Positions 25,360 through 36,155 of a stretch of 64,000 nucleotides of DNA are shown here, in pieces. The stretch spans positions 54,395-118,394 of the forward strand of contig JANQMH010000046.1 of NCBI GenBank assembly GCA_028280195.1, written 5' to 3'. How positions within the stretch are numbered: position 1 is the first letter of the stretch; the number at the start of each line of letters is the position of its first letter. Both the position numbers and the translations under genes were made by a program. Below the pieces are notes generated by a model. The model was not told the origin of the DNA. It saw only the letters and a list, made by a program, of their open reading frames with translations, and searched no databases. The stretch is from Exilibacterium sp. (GTDB taxonomy: Bacteria > Pseudomonadota > Gammaproteobacteria > Pseudomonadales > Cellvibrionaceae).

Positions 25360-26466
25360 TTAAGCGGCCAGCGTCTGCAGCACCTGCCGGTAGCGCTGCC
25401 GCCACCGGCGCCAGCCCAGCGGCGCCATATCCACCGGCGGCTGCAGGTCGCCGCGCTGTTTGCGCAGCGCCAGATCCCTGATTGCCAGCGCCAGTGCCTC
25501 GGCCTCGCCTTCACTGTCATCTGGTAAAGATGCATAACAGCGCTCGCCGCCAAACCACTCTGGGTAGGCCTGGCGCTGCGGCACCAGCGGATGACAGCCG
25601 GCGGCCACGGCCTCCATCACCGCCAGCCCCTGAAAGTCGTGCACGGCAGTGGACACCACCGCATCGGCGCTTGCCAGCAGCTGGCGATAGTCGGCTTCGC
25701 GCTGTTGAAAACCCCAGGCCCCAAGCGCGTCGTGAGCCTGCAGCAGGGCCCGGATCTGTTCGAATTCCGCCGGCACGCGGCGAAACTGCCGGCCCACCAC
25801 ATGCAGTTGAAAGGGAATGCGGTAGCGCACAAAGTGCTGCAGCGCGCGCAACAGCCGCTCGGGGCCCTTGTCGTACTCCCAGCGGTGATTCCACAACAGC
25901 GTCAGGCGCCCGCCGGCTGCGGCGGCGCCGCGTGTGACAAAGCAGTGGTCCTCCAGCGGTACCGGCAAGATAGCGCTCTTGTCACGCAGCTGCGCCACTA
26001 ACCCGGGCGGTACATGATCGGGCAGCCGTTGCAACAGATCGCCGGCGCCGGCGAGAAAAGTGCGGCGGTTGAATTCAGAGTTAAAGGCCAGCCGGTCGGC
26101 ACAAAGGGCCGTATACAGATTGACAATGCGCGGCTCGACACTGTCGGACTGCCGCTGCGAGGTGGGATAGGCGAACTGGTTTTCGTGAAAATAGACCAGC
26201 GTCGGCAGCCGTGCCAGGTGCGGTAAGAAGCCGCGCAGCGACGCCAGATCGACCATTGACGTCGCCACCAGCAGATTGTAGTCGCGCCGCAGCTCCGCGC
26301 GGCCGGAAAAACCCCAACTGAGGCCGCTGCCGCGTATTCGCCAGCGGAAATGCCGCGGCGGTAATGTCAACACGCTCCAGTCGATAGCCTCGAGCTGCGC
26401 CACTAAACCCTGGCGCCAGCGCCGGTGGCTGTCGGCGTCATAGGCCGACAGCAGCAGCGCTTTCAC
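25360..26466 (-). CDS. QTMAN-like (DUF3524) glycosyltransferase
   Basis: 368 residues from a GTG start. The N-terminal DUF3524 signature has LLLSAYDADSHRRWRQGL, LPPRHFRWRIRGSG and YFHENQFAYPTSQRQ. A GT-B C-terminal half with LLWNHRWEYDKGPERLLRAL and DFQGLAVMEAVAAGCHPLVP, the nucleotide-sugar site, follows. The animal homologue (GTDC1/QTMAN) mannosylates queuosine in tRNA-Asp. Bacterial members are inferred to modify tRNA queuosine, which would fit with the tRNA genes trpS and tsaB in the same run, but this is not proven here. Confidence 0.85.
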   Translation of the reverse strand: MKALLLSAYDADSHRRWRQGLVAQLEAIDWSVLTLPPRHFRWRIRGSGLSWGFSGRAELRRDYNLLVATSMVDLASLRGFLPHLARLPTLVYFHENQFAYPTSQRQSDSVEPRIVNLYTALCADRLAFNSEFNRRTFLAGAGDLLQRLPDHVPPGLVAQLRDKSAILPVPLEDHCFVTRGAAAAGGRLTLLWNHRWEYDKGPERLLRALQHFVRYRIPFQLHVVGRQFRRVPAEFEQIRALLQAHDALGAWGFQQREADYRQLLASADAVVSTAVHDFQGLAVMEAVAAGCHPLVPQRQAYPEWFGGERCYASLPDDSEGEAEALALAIRDLALRKQRGDLQPPVDMAPLGWRRWRQRYRQVLQTLAA

Positions 26467-26539
26467 AGTCCGGCCCGCACTGCGCAGCGCTCAGAGCGCA
26501 CTGCCGCCCGTGTCCAGTCCCGCCAATGGCGCTTCGACA

Positions 26540-27592
26540 CTAGACGGCGGAAACACGATCGTAGTACAGATTCGCATCGGTGAGAATGCAGGCCTGGAAA
26601 CCGGCCTGGCACAGCAGATGTGCAGCCACCTCACTGCGCCGGCCGGCATCGTCGGCGACCACATAGGTCAGCGCCGGATCGAGCTCGCCGCAGCGGCTGC
26701 GCAGCGACGACAGCGGCAGGTTGCGGGCCCCGGTCATATGCCGGTGGCGGTACTCAATCGGCAGGCGCACATCAAGCAGTTGGGCGGCGGCAAGTTCATC
26801 GAACTCGGCACAGCTGATGTAGCGCAACACCGGCTCCTGCAACAGCGCTTTGAACTCCTCCTTGCCAAGGCGCATCAGTACACCGTCTTCGGACATGGTT
26901 ACCGTGGCGTTGCGGGTGGTATCGCCGATCAGCGCCTCTTCACCAAAATAATCGCCGGCCCCCAGCGTCGCCTGCAGCCGGCCGGACCTGGCCTGCACCC
27001 GGGCCCGGCCCCGCTCCACCACGTAGAAGTAATCCCCGGGCTCACCCTCGCGCACCACCGCGGCGCCGGCAGCCGCCTCGAACGATTCGAAGTGTGCAAA
27101 CAATTGCTGTATGTGGGCCGGCGGTATGCGGGTGAACAGCGGCGAGCGCAGCAGGCAGGACATCCAATCGGACTCTTCAGTGTCACCGCCGCCGACCTCC
27201 ACCTGCTGATCCTTCAGTGCCGTCACCGAGAAGTCGCTGCTCTGGCTCCAGGCCATCACCAGATCGAGAAAATCGCGCTCCAGCGACAGCAGTTCGACGG
27301 CGGACCTGGCGATGGCGGAAACCTTGCTCGGCGAAGCATCATTGAGTGGAAAACGGCTGCGGCGGCTGCCCGGCGCCAGCGAGGTCACGGCAAACTCGGC
27401 ATCGATCAGATCGACATCTCCGGCCACCAGGTAAAAGCTCTCCGACAGCGCCTGGCCGCGCTTGAAGATCAGCGTGCCGCAGGCGAACCGTTTCAGCCTG
27501 GCCCGGCCCTGAACACGGCTTAAATACTCCTCGCTGAGGCTGTCAAATGGCGCCAGTGTGCGCAGCGTATCGCAGCTGATGGCCATGGTCAT
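26540..27592 (-). CDS. Dual cNMP-binding protein with a degenerate rhodanese domain
   Basis: 350 residues. A first cNMP-type beta-roll (about 12-65, with [18 protein letters not shown]) looks divergent. The second (about 147-255) keeps [15 protein letters not shown] and the phosphate-binding cassette [16 protein letters not shown] with its Arg, so it probably binds cAMP or cGMP. The C-terminal rhodanese-like domain (about 262-345) has [20 protein letters not shown] but ADDAGRRS where the catalytic Cys loop should be, so sulphur transfer is unlikely. The start overlaps the apeB stop (ATGA). It has no DNA-binding domain. It is possibly a reader for the cyclase at 16303. Confidence 0.88.
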   Translation of the reverse strand: MTMAISCDTLRTLAPFDSLSEEYLSRVQGRARLKRFACGTLIFKRGQALSESFYLVAGDVDLIDAEFAVTSLAPGSRRSRFPLNDASPSKVSAIARSAVELLSLERDFLDLVMAWSQSSDFSVTALKDQQVEVGGGDTEESDWMSCLLRSPLFTRIPPAHIQQLFAHFESFEAAAGAAVVREGEPGDYFYVVERGRARVQARSGRLQATLGAGDYFGEEALIGDTTRNATVTMSEDGVLMRLGKEEFKALLQEPVLRYISCAEFDELAAAQLLDVRLPIEYRHRHMTGARNLPLSSLRSRCGELDPALTYVVADDAGRRSEVAAHLLCQAGFQACILTDANLYYDRVSAV

Positions 27593-28908
27593 TGCCCCCG
27601 CGCGACGGCACCGCTGGCGGGCAGCTCCGGCAAGGCATAAAAACGCTGCAGTACCTGGTGCAGAGCATAGGCGTCGCGACTGCCCGCCAGTTCGCGCACC
27701 GAATGCATGGCGAAAGTCGGCACACCGATATCCAGGGTTTTAACCCCAATCTCGGCGGCGGTTATGGGCCCGATAGTGCTGCCACAGGCCATATCCGAGC
27801 GGGTTACAAAAGCCTGCAGCGGCACCTCCTGCAGTTCGCACAGGCGGCGAAAAACGCCGCTGGTCTCGCTGGTGCTGGCGTAGCGCTGGTTGGCGTTGAC
27901 CTTGAGAACCGGCCCGCCGTTGAGCAGCGGGCCGTGATTATTGTCGTGCCGATCACTGAAGTTGGGATGAATGCCATGGGCATTGTCCACCGATATCATC
28001 ATCGATCTGTCCAGCATGCGGCCGCGTGCTTCGGGGTCCGGCAGCAGCCTCTCGATGAAAGCCTTCAGCATCGGGCCCTGGGCGCCGCAGGCCGATACAC
28101 TGCCCACTTCCTCATGGTCGTTGCACACCAGCAGGCTGGACACATCGTCACCGGCTGCCAGCAGCGACTGCAGGCCCAGATAACAGCTCAACAGGTTATC
28201 GAGCCTGGCGCCGGCGATAAACTCCCGCTGCAGACCCACCAGTGCCGGCGCCTGGGTGTCGTAAAAACACAGTTCATAATCCAGTACGGCCTCGGCGTCA
28301 CTGCCTGTGCGCCGTAGCTCCTGCAATAGCAACTCGCCGAAGTCCTCGGTGGTACCGGCCTCCACCCGCATCAGCACCGGCGGCAGGTGGTGCTGTGCAT
28401 TGATTTTGCGCCCGCTGTTGGCGTCCCGATCAAGGTGGATGGCGAGGCTTGGAATCACCGCAATGGGACGGCTGAAATCCAACAGCTCACTGCGAATACC
28501 GTGCTCCCGGTCCATCGTGGTAACTCTGCCGGCAAGCGACAAGTCGCGGTCGAACCAGGGATTCAAAAGCGCACCACCATATACCTCCACCCCCAGTTGG
28601 AAGTAGCCCTGGGCGTGGATCTCCGGCCGGGGTTTGACTTTCAGGCAGGGGCTGTCGGTATGTGCGCCGGCCATGCGCAACCCCGAGCGGCTCAGATCGT
28701 CGCGGCCGTAGATGAAAGCGATGATGGAGGAATCATTGCGGGTCAGGTAGTAGCGCCCGCCGGGGCTGAGGCTCCAGGTGTCGGCCTCGCGCAAGGCCGT
28801 AAAGCCGGCGGACTGCAGGCGCTGTGCCATATTGCTGGCGGCGTGGAAGGGCGTGGGCGAGGCCTGTAAAAAAGCCAGCAGCTCCGCGTTAAAGGTATCG
28901 ATAGTCAC
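27589..28908 (-). CDS. apeB: M18-family aspartyl-type aminopeptidase ApeB
   Basis: About 439 residues from a GTG at 28908 preceded by AAAGGTAA; a TTG at 28932 is the longer alternative. Dinuclear zinc motifs of M18 peptidases are [27 protein letters not shown] and [15 protein letters not shown], with [12 protein letters not shown] near the end. It removes N-terminal, often acidic, residues from peptides in the cytoplasm. It sits between uppP and the cNMP-binding gene in one minus-strand run. Confidence 0.93.
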   Translation of the reverse strand: MTIDTFNAELLAFLQASPTPFHAASNMAQRLQSAGFTALREADTWSLSPGGRYYLTRNDSSIIAFIYGRDDLSRSGLRMAGAHTDSPCLKVKPRPEIHAQGYFQLGVEVYGGALLNPWFDRDLSLAGRVTTMDREHGIRSELLDFSRPIAVIPSLAIHLDRDANSGRKINAQHHLPPVLMRVEAGTTEDFGELLLQELRRTGSDAEAVLDYELCFYDTQAPALVGLQREFIAGARLDNLLSCYLGLQSLLAAGDDVSSLLVCNDHEEVGSVSACGAQGPMLKAFIERLLPDPEARGRMLDRSMMISVDNAHGIHPNFSDRHDNNHGPLLNGGPVLKVNANQRYASTSETSGVFRRLCELQEVPLQAFVTRSDMACGSTIGPITAAEIGVKTLDIGVPTFAMHSVRELAGSRDAYALHQVLQRFYALPELPASGAVARGQ

Positions 28909-28989
28909 TTGCTTACCTTTTTCTGTTACCAATGATAGACCATTTTACACAATTAGGCGCCGCGCCCGTGCAATGCCCGGACGAAACGC

Positions 28990-29787
28990 CTACAGCGCAA
29001 TAAACCCCACCAACACGGCCCCCAGCACCAGGCGATAAATGACGAACGGCATCATCCCGATACGATTGATAAAACTGAGAAAGTAATAAATGCAGAGATA
29101 GGCGCTGACCGCCGCCACCGCGGTGCCCAGGGCGATACTGGGCCAGTCCGTGTCTCTGTTCTCGAACAGGCCCAGGGCCAGATAGCCGCCGCTGAGGGTA
29201 ATAATGGGGATGGACAGTAAAAAAGAAAAGCGCGCCGCAGCATCCCGTTGCAGCCCCAGCAACAGGGCTGCGGTAATGGTGATACCGGAGCGGGACGTCC
29301 CCGGTACCATCGCCAGCGCCTGGCAACAGCCGATGACGATCACCAGCGGCAGCGTCAGATCGGCGAGCTGCAGCTGCCGCTTGCCCACTTTATCGGCCCA
29401 GCCCAGTAACAGGCCAAAGGCAATGGTGGTCAAGGCGATGACCTCTATGGACCGCAGATGCATCTCGATAACATCGTGCAGCAGCAGGCCGGCAAGCCCG
29501 GCCGGTACGGTACCCCAGATAATGTACCAGCCCAGGCGGCTCTGCGCGGTTTGGCCCTGGGCACCGAAACTCAGCAGCCACTCGCGCACGATAGTGACGA
29601 TATCGCGGCGAAAGTAGCCGAGCACGGCGATCAGCGAGCCGAGATGCACGGCGACATCAAAACCCAGCCCCTGGTCCGGCCAGCCCAAAACTTCCTTCGG
29701 CAGGATCAAGTGTGCGGAGCTGGAGATAGGCAGAAACTCGGTAACCCCCTGCACCAGGGCCAATACGATTACCTGCAACCAATCCAT
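28990..29787 (-). CDS. uppP: Undecaprenyl-diphosphatase UppP (BacA)
   Basis: 265 residues from the ATG at 29787; the longer frame to 30039 would overlap tsaB and is rejected. Catalytic motifs are VQGVTEFLPISSSAHLIL (Glu17, Ser22-24) and MVPGTSRSGITITAALLLG. About eight hydrophobic helices make it an inner-membrane protein that recycles undecaprenyl pyrophosphate to the lipid carrier for peptidoglycan synthesis. It begins 13 bases after the tsaB stop and is likely co-transcribed with it. Confidence 0.95.
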   Translation of the reverse strand: MDWLQVIVLALVQGVTEFLPISSSAHLILPKEVLGWPDQGLGFDVAVHLGSLIAVLGYFRRDIVTIVREWLLSFGAQGQTAQSRLGWYIIWGTVPAGLAGLLLHDVIEMHLRSIEVIALTTIAFGLLLGWADKVGKRQLQLADLTLPLVIVIGCCQALAMVPGTSRSGITITAALLLGLQRDAAARFSFLLSIPIITLSGGYLALGLFENRDTDWPSIALGTAVAAVSAYLCIYYFLSFINRIGMMPFVIYRLVLGAVLVGFIAL

Positions 29788-29800
29788 GCCGCCCGCTTCC

Positions 29801-30541
29801 CTATGTTTTGTCCAGCTCAGAGAATAAATCCGTTCCTTCAGCGCGCTGGCGCTGGCGCTTTTTCCAGCTGACTTCGTCACGCAGATACACCGGCGCAGCC
29901 TCAAGCACGGAAACTGCCTCGCCCCGCTGCAAAGCGGCAGCGGCAATAGCGGCGATATCGGCGGCATGACAGTCGAAATCCTTGACAGTTCGCTCGGGCG
30001 ACAGACGCTGCAGCGCCTGGTAGTGCCAGCCCGATCCAACGCCGATCAGCGGCCGCGGCGGGTTCTCGAGATCGGCGTGAGTGGGCAAATCCGCGGGCGA
30101 GTTTACGAATTCGGCGGATCTCGCCACGACTTCGTCGCTTTTGACCTCGAACAGGCCCCAGTAAATCTGTTCCATGCGCGCATCCAGAGCCGCCAGCACG
30201 CAGCTGCCGTCGGCAATCTGCTGCTGCCGCCATGCACCCCGGGCCATGGCCAGTAAAGTGGAGACTGGAATCACCGGCAGGTCGGCGGCGAAGGCCAGCC
30301 CCTGGACAGTGCTCATGCATATTCTGAGCCCGGTAAAGGAACCGGGGCCGCGGCCGAAAGCCAGCGCATCGAGGTCCGCAAGGGACAGTTTTTGCCGGGT
30401 TAACAGCTCATCCACCGCCGGCAGCAGCCGTTGTGTGTGCTCACGCGGTGCATGCAGAAAGTTTTCAATCACCTCTCCGTCACTGTAGAGTGCTACGGAG
30501 CAGGCCTCGGTCGAGGTATCGAGCGCCAGAATTCTAGTCAT
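29801..30541 (-). CDS. tsaB: tRNA t6A synthesis protein TsaB
   Basis: 246 residues, ASKHA fold. ILALDTSTEACSVALY opens the protein, EHTQRLLPAVDELL follows, and ALAFGRGPGSFTGLRICMS is the hallmark of TsaB. It forms the TsaB-TsaD-TsaE complex that makes threonylcarbamoyladenosine at position 37 of ANN-decoding tRNAs. It is the first gene in a run tsaB-uppP-apeB-cNMP-QTMAN-trpS. Two other tRNA-related genes in the run make a translation theme plausible. Confidence 0.95.
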   Translation of the reverse strand: MTRILALDTSTEACSVALYSDGEVIENFLHAPREHTQRLLPAVDELLTRQKLSLADLDALAFGRGPGSFTGLRICMSTVQGLAFAADLPVIPVSTLLAMARGAWRQQQIADGSCVLAALDARMEQIYWGLFEVKSDEVVARSAEFVNSPADLPTHADLENPPRPLIGVGSGWHYQALQRLSPERTVKDFDCHAADIAAIAAAALQRGEAVSVLEAAPVYLRDEVSWKKRQRQRAEGTDLFSELDKT

Positions 30542-30601
30542 TGAAAAATAGCCGCCACATCTTGTTGGAGCGCGCCATTTTCGCAGATTTCAACGTTGGC
30601 T

Positions 30602-30642
30602 TAAATAAAAAAACCCCCGGCGAAGCAATTCGCGGGGGTTTT
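30602..30642 (-). terminator. Rho-independent terminator of the H1-like gene
   Basis: On the minus strand AACCCCCG-CGAA-TTGC-TTCG, closed by CGGGGGTT with one bulged C, is followed by seven T then ATTT. It lies between the stop of the histone-H1-like gene (30720) and tsaB, so it ends the H1-like transcript before tsaB. Confidence 0.85.
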
Positions 30643-30719
30643 ACCCGGTATCGGACACCGATTTGAATATCGCCGCCGATATCCCTCGGCAATGGACCCG
30701 TGGCCGGGCCTCAGCGGTG

Positions 30720-31577
30720 TTACTTTTTGCGCTTGGCAGCGGCTTTACGCTTTGCCGGTGCCTTACGTGCGGCGGCCTTGGGCTTTGCTTTCGGCTTGGC
30801 CTTGGGTTTTGGCCTGGCTTTAGCCTTAGCTTTGGTAGCGGCTTTTTTTGCCGCGGCCTTGGCTCTGGCAGCAGCCTTTTTCTCAGCTGCTTTGGCCCTG
30901 GCGGCGGCTTTTCTTTCCGCTATTTTGGCTCTGGCAGCCGCTTTCCTAGCGGCTATTTTTGCCTTGGCGGCGGCTTTTTTCGCCGCGGCGGCCATCTTGG
31001 CCTTCACTTTCTTCTCAGTTGCCTTGGCCTTGGTGGTAGCCTTCTTCTCAGCCGCTTTCACCTTTTTGGCATCTGCGGCAGCGCGTTTTTTCGCCCATTT
31101 CGCCTCAAACGCCTTCACTGCCTTGGCGAGATCCGCCTCCGCCTTGCCGGCCAGGCTTGCTTTAAGAGCGGCGGTGCGCTCTTTTGCCGCGGCCTCCGCA
31201 GCTTTGACCGCAGCTACGGACTTGGCGTTTTGCAGGCTGGTTTTGGCGGATGATGCCTTGGAGCGCAGGCCTTTGAGTTTAGCACTCAGCTTGGTGGCGG
31301 CGCTGGAAGCCGACTTCGCTACGCGCTTGTCAGCGGCTTTTTTCGACTTGGCCGCCTTGTTTTTGGCTACAGTGGCTTTTTTGCGCGCGGCGGTTAATGC
31401 TTTGCCTTGCGCCTGAATTTCCTTCATCAGTTTGTCTAAAGCTGCCTGAGCCTTATCGACCGCCGGTGCTGCAACAGCGGCCACCTTTTTCGCCGGCTTT
31501 GCCGGCGCAGCGCGCTTAGCGGCCGGGCGTTTTGCAACGCGGCGCTTAGCTGCTGCTTTTTTTGCTACTCTTGCCAT
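30720..31577 (-). CDS. Histone H1-like Ala/Lys-rich DNA-binding protein (AlgP type)
   Basis: 285 residues, almost entirely Ala, Lys, Arg and Pro. A Lys/Ala N-terminus precedes a helical middle (about 45-165; DKAQAALDKLMKEIQAQG and similar). A long C-terminal tail of degenerate AAKKAAARAK and PKPKAKPKAKPK repeats follows, as in AlgP/histone H1-like bacterial proteins that bind DNA non-specifically. GGAGAATGAGAA precedes the ATG at 31577. Codon-level repeats make this tract prone to length change. It has its own terminator and is a separate transcript. Confidence 0.85.
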   Translation of the reverse strand: MARVAKKAAAKRRVAKRPAAKRAAPAKPAKKVAAVAAPAVDKAQAALDKLMKEIQAQGKALTAARKKATVAKNKAAKSKKAADKRVAKSASSAATKLSAKLKGLRSKASSAKTSLQNAKSVAAVKAAEAAAKERTAALKASLAGKAEADLAKAVKAFEAKWAKKRAAADAKKVKAAEKKATTKAKATEKKVKAKMAAAAKKAAAKAKIAARKAAARAKIAERKAAARAKAAEKKAAARAKAAAKKAATKAKAKARPKPKAKPKAKPKAAARKAPAKRKAAAKRKK

Positions 31578-32461
31578 TTCTCATTCTCCTCAACGAATGT
31601 CAGTCCACTAACATTTAGAACCATAGCACAAATAATGTACGCCATAGGCGTCGAGGGAATATTATTTTAAAAATCCAGTTTTTGCACGCTTTGCAACACA
31701 TTTTTTTGAAAAAAATGGGGCATTTTGGGTATTTTTTTTAATTTTTTTGAGTTTTTTTGGTTTTTTGGCAGGTTTCGACGAAAACAGAGCAGAAAATAAA
31801 ATTGTTGCCGCCACTTTTAACAGCGGCACATCGGTGCGAACACAAAGTGGATTTCGGTGTATCGCGGAAAAACAAAAACGCTGAACGATGACTTAAATAT
31901 TGTGAGCGGCAATGATCCAAACAACAAAAAAGATGTGATTTCAGACCCGCACCAACGAAAATCGCCGGTGTGCGGCCCCGACTGCGAACCCGAGGCGTTA
32001 TTTCACTGCGCAACGGCCCCACAAACCCATACACGCAAGCCGGATCGCCGCGCGATACCAGCGCCTGCATTGCCATTGTTTGCAGCGTCTTCATATAGGG
32101 ATATGGATACCGGGCAGCGCGATTTATCGCCGCACCCGCCGATCACTCCCCGTATCGATCGGACAGCGAAAATATAGACCGGCACTATGCTTTACCTGGC
32201 TGATATAACCCGCTGCGCTGCAGGCCGCGCATCTGATGACGCCACCTTATGGCCTTTTATGTCTCTGCTTACCTTGCCACACAAGCTCACAGCCTTTTAC
32301 CCGCACAGACTTTCCCCCCGGTGTTGCCCAGGCAGGCCCCATGCGGCGCAGAATTGATATCGGCTGCGGTTTTGCTGTCTCGAATGATCGCAGCGGGAAA
32401 TCAGAAAGCTGCTGCCGGGGCGGGGCGGGGCGGCAGCGCGGCAACAGCGGGACTGGAAATG
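31578..32461. other. Long intergenic region with T-rich tract
   Basis: About 880 bases between the H1-like gene and the adk terminator. Bases about 31701-31770 are dominated by runs of T (A-runs on the H1-like gene's strand), strongly unlike the surrounding GC-rich DNA and likely intrinsically curved or an UP-type promoter region (inference). Short open frames in both directions show no family resemblance or good start context. An sRNA is possible, but I see no terminator of its own. Confidence 0.4.
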
Positions 32462-32484
32462 AAAAAGGCCCGTGAGGGCCTTTT
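32462..32484 (-). terminator. Rho-independent terminator of adk
   Basis: AAAAGGCCC (32463-32471) pairs with GGGCCTTTT (32476-32484) around GTGA. Read on the minus strand it is a GC stem followed by five T, 27 bases past the adk stop. The symmetry gives weak activity in the other direction as well. Confidence 0.8.
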
Positions 32485-32510
32485 CCGCAACAGGATGATA
32501 CTGCGTGTTT

Positions 32511-33758
<1,248 letters not shown>

Positions 33759-34118
33759 ATGAGGGTCAGTGAACTTGCACGCATTTGGGAGCAAACCGCT
33801 GCCGGCGAACTTACCGAGGCGACATACAATATACGCCTGCCGGTGGAGGACGCCGCCAAGCTGGAAGCACTCTCCGAAATGTACCCAAAGCGCTCCCATG
33901 AAAACCTGCTGAGTGATCTGATTTCGGCGGCCCTCGATGATCTGGAAAAAAGCCTTCCTTATATTAAAGGGCCGAGAGTCATCGCCGAGGACGAACTGGG
34001 CGACCCGATGTTTGAGGACATCGGCCCGACACCACGCTTTCTGGCCCTGACTAAAAAACACCTGCTGCGCCTGCAAAACCAGCGCAGCGCTGACATTGAC
34101 GGGGAACCAACGGCCTAG
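33759..34118 (+). CDS. Conserved small hypothetical next to adk
   Basis: 119 residues: MRVSELARIWEQTAAGELTE, then IRLPVEDAAKLEALSEMYPK and LLSDLISAALDDLE, and GPRVIAEDELGDPMFEDIGP. The central RLPVEDAAKLEALSEMYPKRS resembles a short ribbon-helix-helix-like or helical dimer segment. Similar proteins sit near adk in pseudomonads and are sometimes labelled type 1 pili tip component without evidence (recalled association). No signal peptide is present, so a cytoplasmic protein is more likely. Confidence 0.75.
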   Translation: MRVSELARIWEQTAAGELTEATYNIRLPVEDAAKLEALSEMYPKRSHENLLSDLISAALDDLEKSLPYIKGPRVIAEDELGDPMFEDIGPTPRFLALTKKHLLRLQNQRSADIDGEPTA

Positions 34119-34390
34119 TCGGTGCCCACTGCCGGGCGCTAACATATAACTGCCATTTTTCCGCCGATATCTGTAGCTTCAAATCTGTGACAGAGTCCAT
34201 AATAATAAGCGGACGATAAGGTTAGGCTGTGCCCTGTTCACCGTTTGTGCCCTATTGCCTATAAAAAGGCGCGCGGTCAATATCGCGCGGTCAATATAAA
34301 GGCGCACCGGACACCGGTCGCCATCCGCGCAGCCAACTGATGGCTTTTAACGGCCCGCCTGCAGAACCGCCACACCAGAGGACTACCGAT

Positions 34391-35032
34391 ATGGGACTGT
34401 TTTCCCGCGATAAAGCACCCGATAGAGAAGCCGACAATCTGTTCGACGACAGCGATCTGCCCGGTAGTGAGGACCTGGACGAGAGCTTTCTGGCCGACCA
34501 GGCGACAACTGAGCTGGTACCGGAACCACCGCCCAAGCCCGCCGCCAGGGCTTACGGCATCGAGGATGCCATAGCGCTGATGCGCAAACTGCCGCGGGAA
34601 GATCCCGAGGTGGTGGTTACGGTGGTCAACAAGACGCTCGAGTCCATCCAGATAAAAGTGGCGGACATCATTGCGGATGCCGCCAGCAAGGAAGCCCGAC
34701 TGCGCGAGCAGCACAAAAAGCTCGAGGCGGAAATCAAGGATTTTCAAATGGAGATAGAACTCCGCAATCGCCGTATTACCGAATTGCTGGCCGACTTGAA
34801 AGAGACCTCCGAGGTCAGCCAGCGCCTGCAACTGGCGGTGGATCTGGAGAAGAAAAACAGCCCGCCTCCAACCCCGGCGGCGGCAGAGGGAAAACCGCCG
34901 GCCGCCGCAGCGCGACCATCCCATCCCCAGGCGCCGGCAAAAGAGCCGGTGAAGAAAACCGTGGTGGCCGGCGCCCCCGCTCAGCCGCGCCCTGCCCCCA
35001 CCTCCGGCGAATCCGCCAATACCAAGTTCTAG
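34391..35032 (+). CDS. Hypothetical coiled-coil protein
   Basis: 213 residues from the ATG at 34391, with AGAGGAC upstream; the frame could begin earlier at 34340. The acidic N-terminus (DNLFDDSDLPGSEDLDESFL) is followed by a conserved-looking block, YGIEDAIALMRKLP then VVTVVNKTLESIQIKVADII. A heptad-rich coiled coil runs from about 105 to 160, and the tail from about 165 is Pro/Ala-rich. No enzymatic or membrane motif is visible. I do not recognise a named family. Confidence 0.65.
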   Translation: MGLFSRDKAPDREADNLFDDSDLPGSEDLDESFLADQATTELVPEPPPKPAARAYGIEDAIALMRKLPREDPEVVVTVVNKTLESIQIKVADIIADAASKEARLREQHKKLEAEIKDFQMEIELRNRRITELLADLKETSEVSQRLQLAVDLEKKNSPPPTPAAAEGKPPAAAARPSHPQAPAKEPVKKTVVAGAPAQPRPAPTSGESANTKF

Positions 35033-35348
35033 CGCCGGCACGGGCAGGCGCCGCTCGCCGGCCGGGCGACCACAGCTCGACACCGGGGCAGCGGCGCTGC
35101 CGTTAGCTTTATGCTGCCGGCTGTCAACCTGACCACCCGGAAACTGGATTTCCGGGTAGGCACTATTTGGGGGTACGGCCTGTTGTCGCCTGCTTTTTTT
35201 TGCTATAAAGCGCCTTATTCGAGCAACATTGCGGGCCAACCCCCTATATCCCGCCCGGTGCGGCGGGGCCGACGAAGATTCCTGCTAATCACAAGTCCAC
35301 TAAATCCGATGAACGCTATTGCTTAAGAGCCGCACAACAATCGCCAAT
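35033..35348. promoter_or_regulatory. Region upstream of the ECF sigma gene, with a perfect hairpin
   Basis: 316 bases without a gene. ACCCGGAAA (35135-35143) and TTTCCGGGT (35149-35157) form a perfect 9-bp stem with a 5-base loop. No T-run follows, so it is more likely an operator or structured leader than a terminator. The sigma factor promoter must lie downstream of it. Confidence 0.45.
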
Positions 35349-35888
35349 ATGGGTCACCCGCAAAAGACATTGCTGGAGAAGCTGTTTCAAAATCACGCCA
35401 CTGATCTGGTGCGCTTTCTGACACGTAAACTCAGGAGTACGCAGGACGCAGAGGATATTGCCCAGAATGCCTTTATCCGCATTCAACACCTGGCCGAAAT
35501 GGGCAAGCTCGAAAACCCCAAAGCCTATCTTTACCAGACGGCTTCCAACCTCGCCATAGACCAGATAAGGCGGGAGAAACTCCACAGTAACTATGTGCAG
35601 GGTGAAATCAACCGCGGCCTGGCCGATACCAATGTCGGCCAGGGCAATACCCATTCTCCGGAGCGCCTGCTGGCGGCACGCGAAGACCTGGACCATATGC
35701 AGCAGGCGATCGCCGGCCTGCCGCTTAAATGCCGCCAGGTATTTCTGCTGCACCGGGTTAAGGGCATGACCTATACGGAGATCGCCAGGGATATGTCCAT
35801 TTCCGTTTCCAGCGTGGAAAAATACATCCTCCAGGCACTAAAAGCGTGCAGGCTGGCGCTGGCGAAATCGAAGGATGCTGAACTTTAG
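35349..35888 (+). CDS. ECF sigma factor, FecI type
   Basis: 179 residues from the ATG at 35349; the frame's upstream TTG at 35319 is less likely. Region 2 has NHATDLVRFLTRKLRSTQDA then EDIAQNAFIRIQHL. Region 4 has LPLKCRQVFLLHRVKGMTYT then EIARDMSISVSSVEKYILQA. It should direct RNA polymerase to genes such as the TonB receptor downstream when released by FecR (family knowledge). FecR follows 267 bases later. Confidence 0.92.
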   Translation: MGHPQKTLLEKLFQNHATDLVRFLTRKLRSTQDAEDIAQNAFIRIQHLAEMGKLENPKAYLYQTASNLAIDQIRREKLHSNYVQGEINRGLADTNVGQGNTHSPERLLAAREDLDHMQQAIAGLPLKCRQVFLLHRVKGMTYTEIARDMSISVSSVEKYILQALKACRLALAKSKDAEL

Positions 35889-36155
35889 TGCAAAAAGAGT
35901 GACGAAGTGACAATATTATTTGAGTGATTTAGTGCAATATTCGTCTAGGATATCGATACGGATACTGAAAATGCGCCATCGGCCGCTCAGTATGTTAGTA
36001 TGGGCGCCAATTTTCAGCCAAACGCCATACTTGAATCCAGTAGGATTCAGCCGATAAGGAAGATGGCGCTGAACGTGAAGTATATGCAAACGACACAGTA
36101 AACAGCAATAGAGCAGGATAAAACGGCCCAGTGGCCGCAAATAGGGCAACCAGAC

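Noticed and set aside
30720..31577. Suspicion that the Ala/Lys repeats are an assembly artefact or a non-coding repeat.
   Set aside because: The frame is uninterrupted, has a good ribosome-binding site and its own terminator, and matches the known AlgP/H1-like protein type.
31738..32094. Open frame of about 118 codons in the gap upstream of the H1-like gene.
   Set aside because: No ribosome-binding site or family resemblance; it overlaps the T-rich tract, and the translated sequence looks random.
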